Source of the DNA: Algibacter_G agarivorans
GTDB taxonomy: Bacteria; Bacteroidota; Bacteroidia; Flavobacteriales; Flavobacteriaceae
Length of the DNA: 64,000 bases
Assembly (NCBI RefSeq): GCF_039543245.1
Contig: NZ_BAABJJ010000028.1
Coordinates: 1 to 64,000 of the forward strand
Direction of reading: 5' to 3'
The notes below the pieces were generated by a model, which was not told the DNA's origin, did no database searches, and saw nothing but the letters and a program-made list of their open reading frames with translations. This document shows, one piece after another, positions 51,229 through 59,748 of this stretch (its first letter is position 1; each line of letters opens with the position of its first letter). The position numbers were made by a program, and so were the translations under genes.

Positions 51229-52119
51229 TTACTTTAAAAACTGTTTAGCAACGTTTTCTGCTTTTCTGTTTTCTGAATAATCATAAAAACCTTCTCCAGA
51301 TTTTATACCTAATTTACCTGCTCTAACCATATTTACCAATAAAGGGCAAGGCGCGTATTTAGGGTTTTTAAAACCATCATGCATCACGTTTAGAATAGAC
51401 AAACAAACGTCTAATCCAATAAAATCCGCTAATTGTAAAGGTCCCATAGGGTGCGCCATACCTAGCATCATTACAGTATCAATTTCTTGAACACCAGCAA
51501 CACCATTGTAAAGTGTTTCTATAGATTCATTGATCATGGGCATTAAAATACGATTGGCAACAAACCCTGGGTAGTCATTAGCTTCAACAGGAACTTTTCC
51601 TAAAGTTTTAGAAAGGATCATAATGGTATTTGTAACGGCATCGGTGGTATTGTAACCGCGAATAATTTCTACCAATTTCATTATCGGAACAGGATTCATA
51701 AAATGCATGCCAATAACTTTGTCAGGCCTAGAAGTAACAGCAGCAATTTGAGTAATAGAAATAGAGGAGGTGTTTGTTGCTAGAATAGTGTCATTATTGC
51801 AAGCTTCATCTAATTGCTTAAAGATATTGAGTTTTAAATCGATGTTTTCTGTAGCTGCTTCAACTACCAAATCAACACCTTTAACACCGTTTCTAATTGA
51901 TGTAAGCGTCGTAATATTTGCCAAAGTTTCTGCTTTGTCTGCTTCAGAGATTTTTTCTTTAGCAATCATTCTGTCTAAATTTTTAGCAATGGTTGCCATT
52001 CCTTTTTCTAAAGACGCTTCACTTATATCTATAAGATTAACATTAAATCCACTTTGCGCAAACGTATGAGCAATGCCATTTCCCATAGTACCTGCTCCAA
52101 TTACGGCAATATTTTTCAT
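51229..52119 (-). CDS. 3-hydroxyacyl-CoA (3-hydroxybutyryl-CoA) dehydrogenase
   Basis: A 296-residue NAD-dependent enzyme of beta-oxidation or butyrate metabolism. The Rossmann loop IAVIGAGTMGNGIAHTFA starts at residue 3; the catalytic His is in IGMHFMNPVPIMKLVEI (near 137), with Asn in GFVANRILMPMINE. ATG 52119 is chosen over 52137 because homologues begin MKNIAVIG. The acyl-CoA dehydrogenase gene at 15.5 kb could work in the same pathway. No thiolase or crotonase is in the window. Confidence 0.93.
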   Translation of the reverse strand: MKNIAVIGAGTMGNGIAHTFAQSGFNVNLIDISEASLEKGMATIAKNLDRMIAKEKISEADKAETLANITTLTSIRNGVKGVDLVVEAATENIDLKLNIFKQLDEACNNDTILATNTSSISITQIAAVTSRPDKVIGMHFMNPVPIMKLVEIIRGYNTTDAVTNTIMILSKTLGKVPVEANDYPGFVANRILMPMINESIETLYNGVAGVQEIDTVMMLGMAHPMGPLQLADFIGLDVCLSILNVMHDGFKNPKYAPCPLLVNMVRAGKLGIKSGEGFYDYSENRKAENVAKQFLK

Positions 52120-52178
52120 TGAATTATATTTTTTCATTCCCTTGAAGAAGGGAATCTTTTATCATGTTTTTAAAACTT

Positions 52179-52403
52179 CTAAAAAGTCAAAATATTTGCC
52201 GAATTTAAAAGAAAAATGATTAGAACTGTAAGTCCACCAGAAATCATTAATGCACCTGTCCAATAAAAAGTTCGCGTTCCCCATTGTGTCCACATCTTTT
52301 TACCATATTCTTTTTTTGCATAACCTCTAGTAAGCTTCCAATAAAGAAAAGTGATTACTAAAAAAATCAATATGGTTATTCCTATTGCCCAAATTTTTTC
52401 CAT
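52179..52403 (-). CDS. Small two-helix membrane protein of unknown function
   Basis: A 74-residue protein with helices at about 5-24 and 48-68, joined by a basic loop (LTRGYAKKEYGKKMWTQWG). It begins 46 bp after the Gfo/Idh gene's stop and ends 59 bp before 3-hydroxyacyl-CoA dehydrogenase, on the same strand. No family is recognised. Confidence 0.65.
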   Translation of the reverse strand: MEKIWAIGITILIFLVITFLYWKLTRGYAKKEYGKKMWTQWGTRTFYWTGALMISGGLTVLIIFLLNSANILTF

Positions 52404-52449
52404 GTGCCGATTTTTTAGTTTACATGTTCTTAATTGTTTTCAGCTTTAT

Positions 52450-53409
52450 TTAAAAACAACCAATTATCTGTGTAGCAACACGTAATGCTTCGGTGCCATC
52501 ATGTAGCGTTACAACGGGTGTGGTATTGTTATTTATAGAATCTGCAAAAGTTTCTAATTCATCTAAAATAGAATTGTTGTCTGGTACAGGTGGGTTATCA
52601 AAATAAATCTGTTTTTTAACGCCTTCAGCATTTTGTAAAATCATATCAAAATCTCCTGGGTTTTGTGGCGCATCTTTCATTTTTACAACTTCACATTTTT
52701 TTTCTAAAAAATCAACAGAAATATAAGCGTCCTTTTGAAAGAAACGTGCTTTACGCATTTTTTTAAGTGAAATTCTACTAGCCGTTAGGTTTGCCACACA
52801 GCCATTTTCAAACTCTAATCTAGCATTGGCAATATCTGGAGTATCGCTAATAACGGCAACACCACTAGCTGAAACATTTTTAACTTTAGATTTTACGATA
52901 CTCAAAATAATATCAATATCATGAATCATTAAATCTAAAACCACAGGCACATCTGTTCCTCTTGGATTAAATTCTGCCAAACGATGTGTTTCAATAAACA
53001 TAGGAGATTTAATATCGTCTTTAACCGCTAAAAATGCTGGATTAAAACGCTCAACGTGTCCTACTTGCCCACGTAAATTATGTTCAGATAGAAGTTCTCT
53101 AATATGTTCAGCTTCTTCTACCGTATTGGTAATAGGTTTTTCAATAAAAATGTGCTTGCCTTTGGAAATAGCTTGTTTTGCACAATCATAATGAGAAAGC
53201 GTTGGCGTTACAATGTCAACCATATCAACAGCATCAATAAGTGATTCGATAGAATTGAAAAATTTATATCCAAATTCAGATTCGACTTTCTTACCGTTAG
53301 TTTCATCAGCATCATAAAACCCAACGAGGTCATATTTTTCCGATTGATTAAGAAGTCTTAAATGAATTTTTCCTAAGTGACCAGCACCAAGTACACCTGC
53401 TTTCAGCAT
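52450..53409 (-). CDS. Gfo/Idh/MocA family oxidoreductase
   Basis: A 319-residue NAD(P)-dependent sugar or inositol dehydrogenase-like protein. The N-terminal Rossmann motif is GVLGAGHLGKIH (5-16), and GKHIFIEKPITNTVEEAE carries the conserved Lys-Pro. The catalytic His region is in LDLMIHDIDIILSI. The substrate is not predictable; the gene is often near 3-hydroxyacyl-CoA dehydrogenase in Flavobacteriaceae. A -7 box TATTTTTG is at 53426-53433 on the minus strand. Confidence 0.9.
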   Translation of the reverse strand: MLKAGVLGAGHLGKIHLRLLNQSEKYDLVGFYDADETNGKKVESEFGYKFFNSIESLIDAVDMVDIVTPTLSHYDCAKQAISKGKHIFIEKPITNTVEEAEHIRELLSEHNLRGQVGHVERFNPAFLAVKDDIKSPMFIETHRLAEFNPRGTDVPVVLDLMIHDIDIILSIVKSKVKNVSASGVAVISDTPDIANARLEFENGCVANLTASRISLKKMRKARFFQKDAYISVDFLEKKCEVVKMKDAPQNPGDFDMILQNAEGVKKQIYFDNPPVPDNNSILDELETFADSINNNTTPVVTLHDGTEALRVATQIIGCF

Positions 53410-53425
53410 AATTTTACGTTTTAAA

Positions 53426-53433
53426 CAAAAATA
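53426..53433 (-). promoter_or_regulatory. -7 box of the Gfo/Idh gene
   Basis: TATTTTTG on the minus strand lies 16 bp before the start codon. No TTG sits at the right distance. Confidence 0.45.
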
Positions 53434-53489
53434 GCATTAATAATGCTAATTTTTCACATTAAAAATAGGAAAATTAATTTCTAAAGAAA

Positions 53490-53524
53490 TTGTTTCAAGC
53501 TTAAAAATGTTTACCTAATTTTAG
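53490..53524 (+). promoter_or_regulatory. Probable promoter of pcm
   Basis: TTG (53490-53492) and a near-consensus -7 box TAATTTTAG (53516-53524) are 23 bp apart. The start codon TTG 53545 follows after about 20 bp, so the leader is very short. Confidence 0.4.
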
Positions 53525-53544
53525 CAAACCAAACCCCATCAAAA

Positions 53545-54186
53545 TTGAAAGACACTTTTAAGCATCAAGGATTACGACAACAACTTGTTAATATATTAAA
53601 GAACAAAGGTATAACAGATAGCGCTGTTTTGAAAGCCATTGGGAAAATACCAAGGCATTTATTTATGGATTCTAGTTTTTTGGATCACGCCTACCAAGAT
53701 AAAGCGTTTCCTATTGGTGCCGATCAAACTATTTCTCAACCTTATACCGTAGCTTTTCAATCTGAATTATTAAAAATAAAAAAAGGTGATAAAATCCTTG
53801 AAATTGGTACAGGTAGTGGTTATCAGACTGCTGTTCTTTGCGAATTGGGGGCTAAGGTTTATAGTATAGAACGCCAAAACGAATTGTTTAAAAAAACGAG
53901 TAAATTTTTGCCCAAGTTAGGGTACCGTGCTAAAAAACTCATTTTTGGCGATGGATATATTGGTCTTGAAGAAGAAGCGCCTTTTGATGGTATTATTGTA
54001 ACAGCTGGAGCGCCTTTTGTTCCTAAGCCTTTATTGAGTCAGTTGAAAATAGGAGGAAGGCTTGTCATCCCTGTTGGAGACGATGTGCAAGTGATGACTA
54101 TGTTTACCAGAAAAGGACCAAAAGAATTTGAAAAAGAAGAATTTGGTGAGTTTAGATTTGTGCCTTTATTGGAGGATAAGAATTAG
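53545..54186 (+). CDS. pcm: Protein-L-isoaspartate O-methyltransferase, TTG start
   Basis: A 213-residue SAM-dependent methyltransferase that repairs isoaspartyl residues in aged proteins. The SAM site is ILEIGTGSGYQTAVLCELG (near 83) and ADQTISQPYTVAFQ is the family signature. The TTG at 53545 is the only possible start: homologues begin MKDTFKHQGLR and the frame upstream reaches a stop (53515-53517) with no ATG. Confidence 0.93.
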   Translation: MKDTFKHQGLRQQLVNILKNKGITDSAVLKAIGKIPRHLFMDSSFLDHAYQDKAFPIGADQTISQPYTVAFQSELLKIKKGDKILEIGTGSGYQTAVLCELGAKVYSIERQNELFKKTSKFLPKLGYRAKKLIFGDGYIGLEEEAPFDGIIVTAGAPFVPKPLLSQLKIGGRLVIPVGDDVQVMTMFTRKGPKEFEKEEFGEFRFVPLLEDKN

Positions 54187-54190
54187 TTTG

Positions 54191-54213
54191 CAGTCTCAGT
54201 CTCAGTCTCAGTA
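54191..54213. repeat. CTCAGT hexamer tandem repeat
   Basis: CAGTCTCAGTCTCAGTCTCA followed by GTA, three and a half hexamer units, is the inverse complement of the tandem at 42777-42798. Confidence 0.7.
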
Positions 54214-54297
54214 TTCAGTTGTTCACGTTGAAGATTAAGATGTATAGTTTCATAAGAAAAAAAACAGTGCGCCCCTTTTAACAGTGAGTTGCGTGTC

Positions 54298-54366
54298 GCT
54301 TTGCGCCTTTGAGTCTTAGCGCGATAAAAAAGTTTTCAGTCTACAGTTTGTCTTAGCGTGATAAAA
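54298..54366. repeat. CTTTGCG-type repeat region, copy 2, with a direct duplication
   Basis: GTCTTAGCGCGATAAAA (54313-54329) recurs as GTCTTAGCGTGATAAAA (54350-54366), 16 of 17 identical. The first is preceded by CGCTTTGCGCCTTTGA, which resembles the complement of 42711-42738. Confidence 0.55.
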
Positions 54367-54371
54367 TATTT

Positions 54372-54929
54372 TTAATTTTTAAGATAATCATCAGGGATAA
54401 GGTTATTATCACTCTCTTGCGCCCAATAAATATTAATAATCCACCATCGCTCGCCATCATTTAAGAGTTGAATGCTATTAATCCCTCGCATAAAAGGTTT
54501 TTCATCTGCTTCACTATGAAAGGATTCATAACTACTAAATACTTGTGTGATGTTTCCGAAAGTATCCACTTTTCTATGGATTTCCTTTTCGAAAAAACCA
54601 TTCTCAATGAGCCATTTACCAGAACTTTTAATATAATCTTGAGGCGACATATAACGCACTTGGTAAATGCCAGCGTTATTTTTTCCTGAAGGAATTAATT
54701 TGGCGTCAGGTTTGAATAAATACTTAAATTGCTTCCAGTTTCTTTGTTCTTCTTTTTCACCAGAAATAACAGCATATAACGTTTTAATAGTACTGTCTAA
54801 TGATAAAACAAGTGTGCTATCTATGGTAAACTCAACAGTTTCTTCTAAATTATCCTTATTGGATTTCTCTTGAGCTTGTAAATTAATGGTAATGAAAGAT
54901 ATTAATAAAAGAGTAAGTAGTTTTTGCAT
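54372..54929 (-). CDS. NTF2-like (SnoaL-type) exported protein
   Basis: A 185-residue protein with a signal peptide (MQKLLTLLLISFITINLQAQ). The rest resembles the nuclear transport factor 2 fold: VISGEKEEQRNWKQFKYLFK, then strands with IHRKVDTFGNITQVFSSYES and the closing RWWIINIYWAQE. Catalytic residues are not evident; it may bind a small ligand in the periplasm. Confidence 0.75.
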   Translation of the reverse strand: MQKLLTLLLISFITINLQAQEKSNKDNLEETVEFTIDSTLVLSLDSTIKTLYAVISGEKEEQRNWKQFKYLFKPDAKLIPSGKNNAGIYQVRYMSPQDYIKSSGKWLIENGFFEKEIHRKVDTFGNITQVFSSYESFHSEADEKPFMRGINSIQLLNDGERWWIINIYWAQESDNNLIPDDYLKN

Positions 54930-54991
54930 GAGAATTTTTTTTTTAATGATTGCAAATTAGCATAGTCATGTAGCGATAAGAAATACTTAAA

Positions 54992-55450
54992 TTATTTATA
55001 AGCTTTCTTGATTCTATCTAGGTCGCGCTTGTTGTCTCTGTCCTTTATGGTTTCACGTTTATCGAATATTTTTTTACCTTTTGCTAACGCTATGTCAAGT
55101 TTAGCAAAGCCTTTGTCGTTTATAAATAAACGTAACGGAATAATCGTAAGTCCCGTGTTTTGAACTTCTTTATTTAATTTTTTAAGCTCTTTTTTATTTA
55201 AAAGCAACTTTCTAGTCGCTTTAGGTTTGTGGTTGTAGTAATTGCCAAAAGCATATTCTTGAATAGTCATATTCACCACAAAAAGCTCGCCATTTTCACT
55301 AAACTCGCAGAAGCTTTCAGCAATAGATGCTTTACTGCTTCTAATGGATTTTATTTCAGTTCCCGTTAATACAATACCAGCGGTATACTTATCTAAAATT
55401 TCATATAGAAAGCGTGCTTTTTTGTTTTGTATGTTGATGTTCTTTTGCAT
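54992..55450 (-). CDS. smpB: SsrA-binding protein SmpB
   Basis: A 152-residue partner of tmRNA in rescue of stalled ribosomes. NKKARFLYEILDKYTAGIVL and TGTEIKSIRSSKASIAESF are signature stretches, and the tail DKRETIKDRDNKRDLDRIKK is the conserved basic helix that enters the mRNA channel. ATG 55450 is chosen over the TTG at 55459. The tmRNA gene ssrA is not recognised in this window. Confidence 0.95.
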   Translation of the reverse strand: MQKNINIQNKKARFLYEILDKYTAGIVLTGTEIKSIRSSKASIAESFCEFSENGELFVVNMTIQEYAFGNYYNHKPKATRKLLLNKKELKKLNKEVQNTGLTIIPLRLFINDKGFAKLDIALAKGKKIFDKRETIKDRDNKRDLDRIKKAYK

Positions 55451-55530
55451 GAAGCACAAAATTACATAATTTATTGTGAGAATTTCATTTAACGTTGTTT
55501 AAAAGCAGAACAAACGCATTAAAAATATTA

Positions 55531-55688
55531 AGCCACGAATGTCGCTAATATTCACGAATAGAAAAATCTTTAGATTTTTCAATTCGTGTGATTATTTTTA
55601 TAGAATTACCAGTCTGCCGGCTGGCAGGTTTTACAAATTTTAAATCAGCTAAGCTCATTTGTTCTTTATAATTCGTGTATTCGTGGCT
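55531..55688. repeat. Inverted repeat AGCCACGAAT...ATTCGTGGCT with inner hairpin
   Basis: A perfect 10-bp inverted repeat bounds 158 bp. Inside, CACGAAT...ATTCGTG surrounds an 8-bp stem GAAAAATC/GATTTTTC, so the unit repeats the words CACGAAT and ATTCGTG several times. Confidence 0.65.
55614..55628. repeat. CCTGCC palindromic repeat, copy 2
   Basis: CTGCC (55614-55618) pairs with GGCAG (55623-55627) around GGCT, followed by G. It resembles the complete palindrome at 31697-31716. Confidence 0.45.
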
Positions 55689-55790
55689 AGAAAAAAAAGC
55701 TGTTGATTTTAATGTGTTAGCGTTATATTTAAAAGTTAAAGAAAGATTAATCCGTTTAAGATTGATATAATTACTGTTATTTTAGCATAT

Positions 55791-57374
55791 ATGAAAAAAC
55801 TGTTTTTGGTTACTGCAATTTTGATACTACTATGGTCTTGCGGTAGTGTTAAAAAATATAATGACCAGATTAATGCATTGCATTCTGTTGAAGATTTGCA
55901 TAATGACATAGATAAATTATATAAACAGTTGCAAAGGCATCATCCGAAACTGTATCAATATGTTTCAAAAACCGATTTGGAATTTAAATTTGATAGTCTA
56001 AAAAAGTCAATAGACAGACCTATTGCATCACGCGAGTTTTATAAAAAATTAGCACCAGTTGTAACCAATGTTAAGCAAGGTCATGTGTCTGTAAGTTCTG
56101 CTACTAAGGCGTTTTCAAGAAAAGAACGTAAATTGCTTCTTAAGAAAAAGTTTGAATTTTATGATTTGGATTTTGAGTATTTAGAAAATAAACTTTGGGT
56201 TAAAAATACTAGAGGAAAAGATTCTACACTAACAGGGAGTGAAGTTGTTAGTATTGATGGAGAACCTGCTTCAAAATTAGTTGACATCTACAAAAAACGT
56301 TTTGCATCCGATGGTTATAATACAACCATGTATAATAGAGCAGTTGGAAAAGTATTTTCAACATTATATTATAAAGACAAAGGGTTTTTAGACAGCTTGA
56401 ATATCACTTTTAAAAATAAAGATTCAGTATTTATTAAGACTTTTAGAAGAATTCCTAAAGGAGAAAATAAAAATGAAACAGATGCTATTTCTAATAAAAA
56501 AGTTACTCCAAAAAAATTAACCAAAACCGAAAAGAAATCAAAGAGAATAGCTAAAAAGAAGAAAAGGAAAGACGATAAAAAGTACGGTTATTTAAGTAAA
56601 AGAAAACAATACAACAGAAATTTTGATTTTATAGGAACCGATAGCGCCATTGCATTTATGAAGCTAAGAAGTTTTACCAAAGGTCATTATAAAAAGTTTT
56701 ATAAAGAAAGTTTTGCGAAATTAGATTCTGCTAAAACCAAGTATTTCGTTCTAGATTTAAGAGATAACGGCGGTGGACGCATTGCGGAAATTGATAGATT
56801 ATATTCATATTTAACAGATCAGGATTATCAATTTATTAGCGAAAGTGAAGTGAACAGTAGAATTCCTTTTTTAAAGTTTTTTATGAGTAATACAACACCT
56901 AATGGCTTAAAGGTTTTAGGGGGCTTGCTATCGCCAATTTTTATTGCACAGAATTTAATAAAGGTTAAAAAGAAAGAAGGGAAGCTTTATTATAAGTTTA
57001 AAGAATCTAAAGTAAGAGCGCCTAATCCATTAAACTATCAAGGAAAACTATATGTATTGATAAATGGAAATTCGTTTTCTGCGTCCTCATTGCTTTCTAC
57101 ACATTTAAAAGCCACAAAAAGAGCCACTTTTGTTGGAGAAGAAACAGGTGGGGCCTTTAATGGCTGTGTTGCCGGTATATATAAAATTTATCGATTGCCG
57201 GCCACTAAGCTTAAAATTAGAATGGGTTTAATGCAAATAGAAGCACCTTATAAACAAGAACCAGATGGTTATGGTGTTAAGCCAGATGTAAAGATTACGC
57301 CATCAGTAAAAGATAGAAATGAGAATATCGATACCGAGTTAGAGTGGGTTTTAACCGATATTATTAAAAAATGA
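55791..57374 (+). CDS. S41 family (C-terminal-processing type) peptidase, lipoprotein
   Basis: A 527-residue lipoprotein (signal MKKLFLVTAILILLWSCG). An N-terminal helical region and a PDZ-like part (SEVVSIDGEPASKL near 147) precede a lysine-rich insert (about 230-275, TEKKSKRIAKKKKRKDDKK) and the S41 core: FVLDLRDNGGGRIAEIDRLY, the nucleophile in NGNSFSASSLLS (Ser430) and EETGGAFNGCVAGIY. It should cleave periplasmic proteins near their C-termini. The basic insert is unusual in length. Confidence 0.87.
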   Translation: MKKLFLVTAILILLWSCGSVKKYNDQINALHSVEDLHNDIDKLYKQLQRHHPKLYQYVSKTDLEFKFDSLKKSIDRPIASREFYKKLAPVVTNVKQGHVSVSSATKAFSRKERKLLLKKKFEFYDLDFEYLENKLWVKNTRGKDSTLTGSEVVSIDGEPASKLVDIYKKRFASDGYNTTMYNRAVGKVFSTLYYKDKGFLDSLNITFKNKDSVFIKTFRRIPKGENKNETDAISNKKVTPKKLTKTEKKSKRIAKKKKRKDDKKYGYLSKRKQYNRNFDFIGTDSAIAFMKLRSFTKGHYKKFYKESFAKLDSAKTKYFVLDLRDNGGGRIAEIDRLYSYLTDQDYQFISESEVNSRIPFLKFFMSNTTPNGLKVLGGLLSPIFIAQNLIKVKKKEGKLYYKFKESKVRAPNPLNYQGKLYVLINGNSFSASSLLSTHLKATKRATFVGEETGGAFNGCVAGIYKIYRLPATKLKIRMGLMQIEAPYKQEPDGYGVKPDVKITPSVKDRNENIDTELEWVLTDIIKK

Positions 57375-57459
57375 TTTAGTACCAAAAGCACCGAATCAAC
57401 CAAATTCATGATTTAGTTGCTAAAAACAGGAAACTAAAGTACACTTTCGTTATGCTACA

Positions 57460-57666
57460 CTATTTCATGGTAAAGCCCAATTTAATGGTAACCTGCCAAT
57501 GTTCAACTTTTCCGTTTTTTATACTACCTCTAGAATCTGTTATTTCAAACCATCGCAAGTTTTGTATCGATTTTGCGGCTTTTGCTATGGCATTTTGTAT
57601 GGCATCATCGCTCGATGTTTCCGATGTTCCAACAATTTCAATTTTTTTGTACGTATGATCTTCCAT
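57460..57666 (-). CDS. Dodecin family flavin-binding protein
   Basis: A 68-residue protein matching dodecin throughout: YKKIEIVGTSETSSDDAIQN, then the helix AIAKAAKSIQNLRWFEI with the flavin-stacking Trp39, and KVEHWQVTIKLGF. Dodecins form hollow 12-mers that store FMN, riboflavin or similar. It is a lone minus-strand gene between the S41 peptidase and lpd. Confidence 0.9.
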   Translation of the reverse strand: MEDHTYKKIEIVGTSETSSDDAIQNAIAKAAKSIQNLRWFEITDSRGSIKNGKVEHWQVTIKLGFTMK

Positions 57667-57726
57667 GATGTAAAATATTTAAGTGGTTATAGTTCTTAAA
57701 AGATACAAAAATAATGCTAAAGACCA

Positions 57727-57759
57727 TTGGGATTGAGTGAATCAAAATTCGTATTTTTG
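57727..57759 (+). promoter_or_regulatory. Promoter of lpd
   Basis: TTG (57727-57729) and -7 box TATTTTTG (57752-57759) are 22 bp apart. The start point near 57765 gives a 30-base leader to ATG 57796, and proves that the longer open frame upstream of that ATG is not coding. Confidence 0.75.
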
Positions 57760-57795
57760 TTTTTCGATTTAAATAAAACACTTCAAAATTATTAT

Positions 57796-59196
57796 ATGAA
57801 TTCATACGATGTAGCCGTTATTGGCTCGGGTCCTGGAGGCTATGTTGCAGCTATACGTTGCGCGCAATTAGGCATGAAAACTGCCATTATAGAAAAATAT
57901 GCAACACTTGGCGGCACCTGTTTAAATGTAGGTTGTATCCCAAGTAAAGCCCTTTTAGATTCTTCTCATCATTATGATGATGCTGTAAAACATTTTGAAG
58001 AACATGGTATTGAAATCCCAGGCGATGTTAAAGTGAATTTGGAAAAAATGATTGCTCGTAAACAAGCGGTTGTAGACCAAACTACAGGCGGTATTGATTT
58101 CTTAATGAAGAAAAATAATATTGATGTTTATCAAGGTTTAGGAAGTTTTAAAGATGCAACACATATCACTATCTCTGGGGATGAATCTACAGAAATTGAG
58201 GCAAAAAATACCATTATAGCAACAGGTAGCAAACCATCAAACTTGCCATTTATAACGCTTGATAAAGAAAGAATTATTACATCAACTGAAGCTTTAAAGC
58301 TTAAAGAAATCCCGAAACACATGATTGTTATTGGAGGTGGTGTCATTGGTTTAGAATTAGGACAGGTTTACAGACGTTTAGGCGCTGAGGTTACTGTTGT
58401 AGAGTATCTGGATAGAATCATTCCAACAATGGATGCTGGTTTATCTAAAGAATTAAATAAGGTTTTCAAAAAGGCTAAGTTTAAAATGCAAGTATCTCAC
58501 AAAGTGAAATCTGTTGAGCGTGTTGGTAATGAGGTTATTGTGAAAGCAGATAACAAAAAAGGCGAAGAAGTAGAATTTAAAGGCGATTATTGTTTAGTGT
58601 CTGTTGGTCGAAAACCTTATACAGATGGTTTAAATGCTGAAGCGGCTGGTGTGAAATTAACAGACCGTGGACAGGTTGAAGTCAATGCCCATTTACAAAC
58701 ATCGGCTTCAAATATTTACGCTATTGGCGATGTGGTAAAAGGTGCTATGTTAGCGCATAAAGCGGAAGAAGAAGGTGTTTTTGTAGCAGAAACTTTAGCA
58801 GGACAAAAACCACATATCGATTATAACTTAATTCCTGGCGTGGTTTATACTTGGCCAGAAGTAGCTGCTGTTGGTAAAACAGAAGAGCAGCTTAAAGAAG
58901 CAGGTGTCGATTATAAAGTTGGTTCGTTCCCAATGCGTGCCTTAGGTAGAAGTAGAGCCAGTATGGATTTAGATGGTTTTGTGAAAATCCTTGCTGATAA
59001 AACTACAGATGAAATTTTAGGCGTACATATGATTGGTGCTCGTGCTGCAGATATGATTGCTGAAGCAGTGGTGGCTATGGAGTTCAGAGCATCTGCTGAA
59101 GATGTATCTCGTATGTCCCATGCGCATCCAACATTTACAGAGGCTATTAAAGAAGCGGCTTTAGCAGCTACTGAAGATAGAGCGTTACATATATAA
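57796..59196 (+). CDS. lpd: Dihydrolipoyl dehydrogenase
   Basis: A 466-residue E3 flavoprotein that reoxidises lipoamide of 2-oxo acid dehydrogenase or glycine cleavage complexes. FAD loop VIGSGPGGYVAA, redox disulfide GGTCLNVGCIPSKALLDSSH (Cys near 40 and 45), NAD loop VIGGGVIGLELG, and the C-terminal HAHPTFTEAIKEAALA with the catalytic His-Glu pair are complete. ATG 57796 is chosen; an upstream in-frame ATG/GTG region overlaps the promoter. Confidence 0.96.
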   Translation: MNSYDVAVIGSGPGGYVAAIRCAQLGMKTAIIEKYATLGGTCLNVGCIPSKALLDSSHHYDDAVKHFEEHGIEIPGDVKVNLEKMIARKQAVVDQTTGGIDFLMKKNNIDVYQGLGSFKDATHITISGDESTEIEAKNTIIATGSKPSNLPFITLDKERIITSTEALKLKEIPKHMIVIGGGVIGLELGQVYRRLGAEVTVVEYLDRIIPTMDAGLSKELNKVFKKAKFKMQVSHKVKSVERVGNEVIVKADNKKGEEVEFKGDYCLVSVGRKPYTDGLNAEAAGVKLTDRGQVEVNAHLQTSASNIYAIGDVVKGAMLAHKAEEEGVFVAETLAGQKPHIDYNLIPGVVYTWPEVAAVGKTEEQLKEAGVDYKVGSFPMRALGRSRASMDLDGFVKILADKTTDEILGVHMIGARAADMIAEAVVAMEFRASAEDVSRMSHAHPTFTEAIKEAALAATEDRALHI

Positions 59197-59249
59197 GTTG
59201 ATTTCTTGAAGCAGTCAGGAGTCTATAATAAGGAGTTCAATATTAGAGG

Positions 59250-59287
59250 TCGTCTAAAAAGCAATTTTTAGGCGATTTTCTTTTTTG
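59250..59287 (+). terminator. Terminator of lpd
   Basis: TCGTCTAAAAA (59250-59260) pairs with TTTTTAGGCGA (59265-59275), with one T-G pair, around GCAA, then TTTTCTTTTTT follows. Confidence 0.75.
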
Positions 59288-59520
59288 GTATATTTTGATT
59301 TACCTTTTCATTTTGAAATTTAGAGTTCTACATCTCAAAATAGAAAAAACAAATAGTAGCCTTATATAGCTAAGCTATACTTTTTAAGGTTGTGTGTCAT
59401 GGCAATCATTATGCACTATCGCGTTCACTTTCGTATGCAAATGTTAGTATTTGTTCGGTAGTAAACATAAAAAAACGATTTAGTAAAGGCTAAGCCGCTG
59501 TTTTTGTATACTTTAATCTT

Positions 59521-59548
59521 GTCGCGAGAATGGGCACAATCTCGCGAC
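59521..59548. repeat. GC-rich 9-bp inverted repeat, role unknown
   Basis: GTCGCGAGA and TCTCGCGAC are perfect complements separated by ten bases (ATGGGCACAA). It stands out in AT-rich surroundings and has no T run after it. Confidence 0.55.
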
Positions 59549-59748
59549 CTCCGAGTTGTGAAGGGATTTAAAAAAAACATCCTAAACCTATTTATAGGGC
59601 TTGCCGAATGCTTATGTTCTAAATTGCGTTCCAAAACGTGTTCAGTTTTGTGTTCACTATTGGTTATTTAAATAATAATTTAAAAGCAGTATAATAGTTC
59701 ATAATAAAAAGAAAAAAAGGTGATATTTTTAATAATTGTAACTCGTGT

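Larger units (their letters stand above)
55451..55790. other. Gene-free stretch between smpB and S41 peptidase with nested inverted repeats
   Basis: The 340-bp divergent gap holds a long-range inverted repeat AGCCACGAAT (55531-55540) / ATTCGTGGCT (55679-55688), an inner hairpin around AAATCTTTAGATTT, and a CCTGCC-type palindrome at 55614-55628. No open frame is credible. Confidence 0.65.
59197..59748. other. Gene-free stretch after lpd with terminator and GC-rich hairpin
   Basis: The 552-bp gap contains the lpd terminator (59250-59286), a run of AT-rich sequence, and a perfect 9-bp GC-rich inverted repeat GTCGCGAGA/TCTCGCGAC (59521-59529, 59540-59548). Open frames here (for example 59425-59634 on the minus strand) have no family resemblance and are not called. 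Confidence 0.6.

Noticed and set aside
57727..57795. 5' extension of lpd by 23 codons
   Set aside because: A consensus promoter lies inside it, and the FAD domain of the family begins directly after ATG 57796.
59400..59415. Second possible -24/-12 element, TGGCAATCATTATGCA
   Set aside because: Spacing is right but C at -21 is A and TTGC is ATGC; no terminator or gene follows at a suitable distance.
59425..59634. 69-codon minus-strand frame after lpd
   Set aside because: No family resemblance, low-complexity composition, and it spans the GC-rich hairpin; probably non-coding.
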